Part shown: piece by piece, positions 14,260 to 18,177 of the stretch
Layout: each line of letters begins with the position of its first letter
How positions within the stretch are numbered: the stretch's first letter is position 1
DNA from: an uncultured Bacilli bacterium
Lineage (GTDB): Bacteria; Bacillota_I; Bacilli_A; RF39; UBA660
Assembly: GCA_934162325.1 (NCBI GenBank)
Contig: CAKPIH010000025.1
Coordinates: 1-18,177, forward strand
Direction of reading: 5' to 3'
DNA: 18,177 nucleotides
Notes under the pieces: generated by a model
What the model was told of the DNA's origin: nothing
Database searches by the model: none
The model's input: the letters and a program-made list of their open reading frames with translations, nothing else
Program-made: the position numbers and the translations under genes

Positions 14260-15754
14260 CTTTTACATTAGTATCAATATCATCAATAGTAACTTTACTA
14301 TCATGTGGTATAGGTTTCCATGTAACTTTCATAAATAATGCTGCATAAGTAGTATATCTACCAATAATATCAAATATTGGCCAAGTAATAGTATATAATA
14401 CTTTTTTCTTAAAAGTCATCTTTTTAATATTTTTTCTTTCAATAATAAATACATAAACAGCTACCCACATATTCTGTATATACATACCCATTCGATAGAA
14501 TAATCTAAGCCAAATAGCAGTAATCATTCCAATAAATAAAGCATTAATACCAGGTTCTACTGAAATCTTAATTGAAAATAAATTTCTAAGACCTTTAGCC
14601 AAATAAGTACCACCACTAAGCAAATCAATATTATTAATACCATTGTTGTAGTAGTAGCAACTTCCCATAATAAGAATAACAATAATCCATTTAGCTAAAT
14701 TAAATACTGAAAAAGGTGTTAATTGAAGTAAAGTATCATAAGAAGCAAATCTATGTCTAATAGATTCAATAATACTAAGAATAATATCTTTAAAAGATTT
14801 ATTATTTTTCTTAGTATTTTCTCTCCACTTAGTTTTAATAAATAATTTACCAAAGAAAATATTTAAAAATAAATAAGGACCACTTTCACAGAAGGCAAGT
14901 AAATGACCTTTTGACCATCTAAGTCTTTGTCTTAATGCAATCTTTAAGCTAGTCGGTTGTTCATCATAAAACATAGCCTCATCATTATAAGTAATCTGAT
15001 ATCCCTGTGCAACAGCATCTGCTGTAAGTGCTCTATCCTCAGTAAGAGAAGTATACTTCCACCCATCTTTTACTATCTCACTAGCAAATAAGAAACCAGT
15101 ACCTTGTATATTAGTAGCTAGTCTAAGAACAGACCTAGCTCTATGATTACATCTTATCGATCTAATCCAGTGAATAGCATAAGTAGAAGCAATCCAATTT
15201 TCATCAAAATTCTTCGTATTACGATAAGAAGTAATAATTTTTTCACCAGAATCAAAGGCATCATTCATCTTAGAAATATAATTTCCATTAAGAAGATTAT
15301 CAGCATCAAAGATAAAGTATCCTTCAAAACTCATTCTACCATAATCTTCACCTATTTTTTCTAATAAATATTGAAGAGCAAATCCTTTAGTTTTATGTTC
15401 ATTATCAAATCTTTCGTAGCAGATAGCCCCATGTTTCCTAGCAATCTCTGCAGTATTATCAGTACAATTATCCGCTACTACAAAAGTAGTAATAAGTTCT
15501 TTTGGATAATCTTGTTTATTAATACTATCAAGTAAGTTACCAATAACATTTTTTTCATTTCTCGCTGCTATCAATATAGCATATTTATGTTTCTTTTTAG
15601 CAGGTTTAAACTTCCTAGTAAAGAAAACACCAATTAACCAATATAAAGTTTTATAAGCCATCATAATAACAAGAATCTTACCAATAATATTGTATACATT
15701 TTTCCAAGCAAGATAAGAATCCCCTATTGAATTAATAATATTTAAAAAATACAT
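14246..15754 (-). CDS. Processive family 2 glycosyltransferase (PgaC/IcaA-like), membrane protein
   Basis: Membrane glycosyltransferase that probably polymerises a nucleotide-sugar into an exported polysaccharide or a glycolipid. The product is 502 aa. A membrane helix (about 24-46) precedes the GT-A domain. The domain has AARNE (63-67), the UDP-binding VVADN (92-96), the metal-binding FDAD (149-152), the catalytic TED (238-240) and the QRLRW motif (276-280) of processive enzymes. At least three more hydrophobic segments follow (about 352-369, 403-420, 427-440). ATG at 15754 has GAGG 9 nt upstream; a GTG at 15769 is also in frame but lies at the predicted transcript start. Poly-GlcNAc, hyaluronan-like or LTA-anchor glycolipid synthesis are all possible. 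Its partner genes are not here, so the product cannot be told. Confidence 0.85.
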   Translation of the reverse strand: MYFLNIINSIGDSYLAWKNVYNIIGKILVIMMAYKTLYWLIGVFFTRKFKPAKKKHKYAILIAARNEKNVIGNLLDSINKQDYPKELITTFVVADNCTDNTAEIARKHGAICYERFDNEHKTKGFALQYLLEKIGEDYGRMSFEGYFIFDADNLLNGNYISKMNDAFDSGEKIITSYRNTKNFDENWIASTYAIHWIRSIRCNHRARSVLRLATNIQGTGFLFASEIVKDGWKYTSLTEDRALTADAVAQGYQITYNDEAMFYDEQPTSLKIALRQRLRWSKGHLLAFCESGPYLFLNIFFGKLFIKTKWRENTKKNNKSFKDIILSIIESIRHRFASYDTLLQLTPFSVFNLAKWIIVILIMGSCYYYNNGINNIDLLSGGTYLAKGLRNLFSIKISVEPGINALFIGMITAIWLRLFYRMGMYIQNMWVAVYVFIIERKNIKKMTFKKKVLYTITWPIFDIIGRYTTYAALFMKVTWKPIPHDSKVTIDDIDTNVKEKVH

Positions 15755-15778
15755 CACATACAACCTCACTTCAGAAAT

Positions 15779-15807
15779 ATTGTATCATACATTGACATTT
15801 AATACAA
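15779..15807 (-). promoter_or_regulatory. Promoter of the glycosyltransferase gene
   Basis: On minus, TTGTAT (15802-15807), a 17-bp spacer, and TACAAT (15779-15784) with an extended TG (15786-15787). The predicted start near 15772 gives an 18-nt leader. It is divergent from the tmcAL promoter. Confidence 0.55.
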
Positions 15808-15833
15808 TAAAAAACCTCCCTAATAAAAAATGT

Positions 15834-15862
15834 TTGAATAATTATGTTAAATATGATATTAT
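15834..15862 (+). promoter_or_regulatory. tmcAL promoter
   Basis: TTGAAT (15834-15839), a 17-bp spacer and TATTAT (15857-15862) with an extended TG (15854-15855). The predicted start, near 15869, coincides with the beginning of the ribosome site GGTGAT. Confidence 0.7.
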
Positions 15863-15878
15863 ATAACCGGTGATAATT

Positions 15879-17021
15879 ATGCATGTAATAGGAATAATAG
15901 CGGAATATAATCCTTTTCACAAAGGACATTTATATCAAATAAATAAAATAAAAGAAAAATATCCCAATAGTCTTTTAGTAGTGGTCACTTCTTCTTCATT
16001 TACACAAAGAGGAAATATCTCACTATTAAATAAATGGGATAAAACAAAAATAGCTTTAGATAATAATGTTGATTTAGTCGTAGAACTACCATTTGTCTAT
16101 TCAACTCAGTCTTCCGACCTTTTTGCAGAAGGCGCCATTAGTATTCTAAACACCTTAAAAATAGATACTCTTGTTTTTGGTACAGAAAGAGATAATATTA
16201 GTGACTTAGAACTTCTAGCAGATATTCAAATAAATAATATAGAGTATCAAGACAAAGTAAAAGAATATCTAAGTCAAGGATTAAACTATGCAACATCTAC
16301 TAATAAAGCCCTTGAAGATTTAACTAGTATAAAAGTAGATACTCCAAATGACCTATTAGCCTTATCTTATATAAAACAAATAAAAAAACATAACTACCCA
16401 ATAAAATATATAAATATAAAAAGAACAACATCATATCATGGCTCAGAAGTATTAAATAACATAACATCAGCATCAAATATCAGAAAACTATATCTATCAG
16501 ATAATTCCATAGATAATCTAATACCCTTTGATAAAAAATATCTTTATAAAATAGATATGAATAAGTATTATAACATACTAAAATACAAAATATTAGCAGA
16601 AGATACAAGTATCAGTAAATATCAAACAGTAGATGAAGGTATTGAATCAAGAATAATAAAAAGTATTTATATATCAAATAACTATGAAGAATTAATTCAA
16701 AATATCAAAACTAAAAGATATACTTATAATAAAATATCTAGAATGCTTCTTCATATACTGGTAGGCTTTACTAAAGAAGAAGCTCATAATATATCTATAG
16801 ACTACATAAGAGTATTAGGTTTTACTAGAAGAGGTCAAGAATATTTAAATAAAATAAAAAAAGAATTATCAATACCTTTAGTTATAGGATATAAAAAAAA
16901 TATATCTAAAATATTAGATACAGAATTAAAGGCTACCAAAATATATGCCTTAGTTACAGATATGTCTCTTATTAAAAGAGAATATCAAACAAAACCAATA
17001 ATTAAAGAAAATAATGACTAA
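15879..17021 (+). CDS. tmcAL: tRNA(Met) cytidine acetate ligase TmcAL
   Basis: Makes N4-acetylcytidine at the wobble base of elongator tRNA-Met, using acetate and ATP, which guards AUA/AUG decoding. The product is 380 aa, close to the usual length (B. subtilis YlbM/TmcAL is about 415). The N-terminus has the nucleotidylyl-transferase fold signature GIIAEYNPFHKGH (5-17) with the HxGH-type motif, followed by TSSSFTQRG and VELPFVYSTQS, both characteristic of this family. ATG at 15879 has GGTGAT 4 nt upstream; the frame also opens with GTG at 15870, which overlaps that site. The gene ends 20 bp inside a convergent unknown gene, and its likely terminator lies within that gene. Confidence 0.95.
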   Translation: MHVIGIIAEYNPFHKGHLYQINKIKEKYPNSLLVVVTSSSFTQRGNISLLNKWDKTKIALDNNVDLVVELPFVYSTQSSDLFAEGAISILNTLKIDTLVFGTERDNISDLELLADIQINNIEYQDKVKEYLSQGLNYATSTNKALEDLTSIKVDTPNDLLALSYIKQIKKHNYPIKYINIKRTTSYHGSEVLNNITSASNIRKLYLSDNSIDNLIPFDKKYLYKIDMNKYYNILKYKILAEDTSISKYQTVDEGIESRIIKSIYISNNYEELIQNIKTKRYTYNKISRMLLHILVGFTKEEAHNISIDYIRVLGFTRRGQEYLNKIKKELSIPLVIGYKKNISKILDTELKATKIYALVTDMSLIKREYQTKPIIKENND

Positions 17022-17409
17022 AAATGTCTTTTATTTTTCCACTAAATAGAGATTCAATAATCTCTTTTTTTTCATCATTATCCTTAGATAAAAGTAAACT
17101 AGCGATTAAAGTAATTTTTTCTTTGTTACCATTCTTATATTTATCATATTTTTCTTTTACATTAATATATTTAGTATCTTCATCACTATCAATATCATTC
17201 ATAGTAAATATATAAGCCTTAAATCTATTATTATTCTTATTATCATAAATATTAAGAATAATATTGTCTCCTAATACTTTATATTGAATATAGACATACT
17301 CTTCCTTTTTAGTATCAAAATCATAACCAAAAATACCATTTACAAAGTCATTAAGTAACCCCTCGTTCATTACATCAATTAAAGATAATCTAAATATTTC
17401 GTCATTCAT
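17002..17409 (-). CDS. Hypothetical small acidic/lysine-rich protein
   Basis: I do not recognise this protein. It is 135 aa, starting at ATG 17409 with GGTGA 5 nt upstream; GTG codons at 17418 and 17421 are also in frame but overlap that site. The sequence is rich in Asp, Glu, Asn, Lys and Ile, with no Cys pairs, no signal peptide and no membrane segment, so it is probably cytosolic. The C-terminal half (about 85-130) has a strongly charged, helix-like pattern. Its last 20 bp overlap tmcAL tail to tail, and it contains a plus-strand terminator for tmcAL at 17048-17072. It stands alone, after the mutM terminator. A good ribosome site and a clean frame favour a real gene. Confidence 0.7.
   Translation of the reverse strand: MNDEIFRLSLIDVMNEGLLNDFVNGIFGYDFDTKKEEYVYIQYKVLGDNIILNIYDNKNNNRFKAYIFTMNDIDSDEDTKYINVKEKYDKYKNGNKEKITLIASLLLSKDNDEKKEIIESLFSGKIKDIFSHYFL
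17048..17072 (+). terminator. tmcAL terminator inside the convergent gene
   Basis: A 7-bp perfect stem AGAGATT/AATCTCT (17048-17054 with 17059-17065), 4-nt loop, then a T8 tract (17065-17072). It is 27 bp past the tmcAL stop. On minus the same bases encode a KKEIIESL stretch of the hypothetical protein. Confidence 0.85.
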
Positions 17410-17456
17410 AAAATTCACCACTTTTAAATTACCATATATATAATAATAAAGTCAAT

Positions 17457-17491
17457 AAAAAAAATAAAATGTAACCAAATGGGTTACATTT
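17457..17491 (-). terminator. mutM terminator
   Basis: A 10-bp perfect stem AAATGTAACC/GGTTACATTT (17467-17476 with 17482-17491), 5-nt loop, and a T-rich tail on minus through 17457. It starts 11 bp past the mutM stop. Confidence 0.9.
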
Positions 17492-17502
17492 CTAGTGTCA
17501 AA

Positions 17503-18177
17503 TTATTGTAAAGTTTGGCACTTAGGACAATAATAAGTACCTCTACCACCAACTTTAATCTTTTCAATTTTCGTATTACAAATAGGACAATTACCTTTAT
17601 CTTTACCATGAACAAATAATTCATTTTGAAATAAACCATGAACCCCATCAACAGAACTATATGTTCTAATAGTAGTTCCCCCCTTTTCAATAGCGGCCTC
17701 TAAAACTTCTTTTGTATATTTGATTATATTTTTAGCTTCTTTACTAGTAATCAAATTACACTTCTTCAAAGGATTAATTTTAGATAGAAATAAAATTTCA
17801 TCAGCATATATATTACCAATACCAACGATTATACTTTGGTCAAGTAAAACGCTCTTAATAGGTAATTTTTTTTTCTTATATTTATCAAGTAAATATTCAC
17901 TAGTAAGATTATCATCCCAAGGTTCAAGACCAAGTTCCACTAGTGGTCCTATCTTATCAATATTTTCTTTTTTTATAAGATACATTTTACCAAATTTCCT
18001 AGTATCCATATATCTAAGTTCACTACCATCATTTAAGTCAAAAATAACATGTTCATGTTTGTTAATATCATCATCTTTAGTCTTAAAAAAGTATTTACCT
18101 TCCATTCTAAGATGTGACAAAAGATAATAATCATCTAAATCAAACATCAAGAATTTACCTCTTCTCTTAACATCATT
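17503..18177 (-). CDS. mutM: Formamidopyrimidine-DNA glycosylase (Fpg/MutM), 5' end outside the window
   Basis: Base-excision repair glycosylase/AP lyase that removes 8-oxoguanine and formamidopyrimidines. The 224 codons present run in frame off the right edge at 18177; a full protein is about 270-280 aa, so about 50 residues are missing, including the catalytic Pro and the following Glu. Visible: the RRGKF segment with the conserved beta-hairpin Lys, SHLRMEGK, DTRKFG, the helix-two-turn-helix around GIGNIYADEILF, and the C-terminal zinc finger CPIC...CPKC with the GRGTYYC segment that holds the lesion-recognition Arg. Its own terminator follows. In Bacilli mutM often follows polA; that lies outside the view. 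Confidence 0.96.
   Translation of the reverse strand, partial: NDVKRRGKFLMFDLDDYYLLSHLRMEGKYFFKTKDDDINKHEHVIFDLNDGSELRYMDTRKFGKMYLIKKENIDKIGPLVELGLEPWDDNLTSEYLLDKYKKKKLPIKSVLLDQSIIVGIGNIYADEILFLSKINPLKKCNLITSKEAKNIIKYTKEVLEAAIEKGGTTIRTYSSVDGVHGLFQNELFVHGKDKGNCPICNTKIEKIKVGGRGTYYCPKCQTLQ

Noticed and set aside
1011..18177. UGA read as Trp (Mycoplasma/Spiroplasma code)
   Set aside because: recF ends at TGA at a normal length, Trp residues such as the one early in DnaA are TGG, and no gene needs UGA read-through.
1..18177. Prophage, insertion sequence or integrated element
   Set aside because: No transposase, integrase, terminal repeats or target duplications were seen, and base composition looks even throughout by eye.

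Overview
This is the replication-origin neighbourhood of a very AT-rich, low-GC Gram-positive bacterium. The order dnaA-dnaN-x-recF-gyrB-gyrA, all on the minus strand, is the classic Firmicutes oriC block. An LTA-synthase-type sulfatase, a ComK-family protein, perfect Spo0J/ParB sites (parS) and perfect Noc sites point to class Bacilli, perhaps an uncultured Erysipelotrichia/RF39-like or Mollicutes-related lineage. The lineage is an inference. UGA is a stop (recF ends in TGA) and Trp is TGG, so the code is the standard bacterial one and not the Mycoplasma code.

Layout. Positions 1-658 hold no gene but carry six parS-type sites; four have a DnaA-box-like 9-mer 4-5 bp to their left. Next, on the minus strand, is a short SRP RNA gene (about 659-741) with its own promoter. 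A 38-bp perfect inverted repeat, a Noc site and two tandem hairpins lie between it and gyrA. The minus-strand block gyrA-gyrB-recF (1011-6583) has its own promoter near 6650. Next come a ComK-like gene (6710-7165) where Bacilli usually have the S4-domain gene yaaA, then dnaN (7364-8479), an origin-unwinding region (about 8480-8626) and dnaA (8627-9997). A second DnaA-box cluster (10096-10229) lies upstream of dnaA.

Right of the origin are a HerA-like ATPase on the minus strand, an LTA-synthase-like membrane enzyme on plus and a processive family-2 glycosyltransferase on minus. They are followed by tmcAL (tRNA-Met acetate ligase) on plus, a small unknown gene on minus that overlaps the end of tmcAL, and the 3' part of mutM, which runs off the right edge. 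Convergent genes share or embed terminators, so the right half is tightly packed.

How it fits together. The left 10 kb gathers initiation (dnaA, DnaA boxes, likely DnaA-trio), clamp (dnaN), repair (recF), supercoiling (gyrBA) and a dense origin-proximal segregation/nucleoid-occlusion region (six parS, two Noc sites bracketing gyrBA). The most unusual features are the parS plus DnaA-box composite array, the comK-like gene inside the dnaA-gyrA block, the recF TTG start coupled to an 8-codon leader ORF, and a two-hairpin element that occurs twice.
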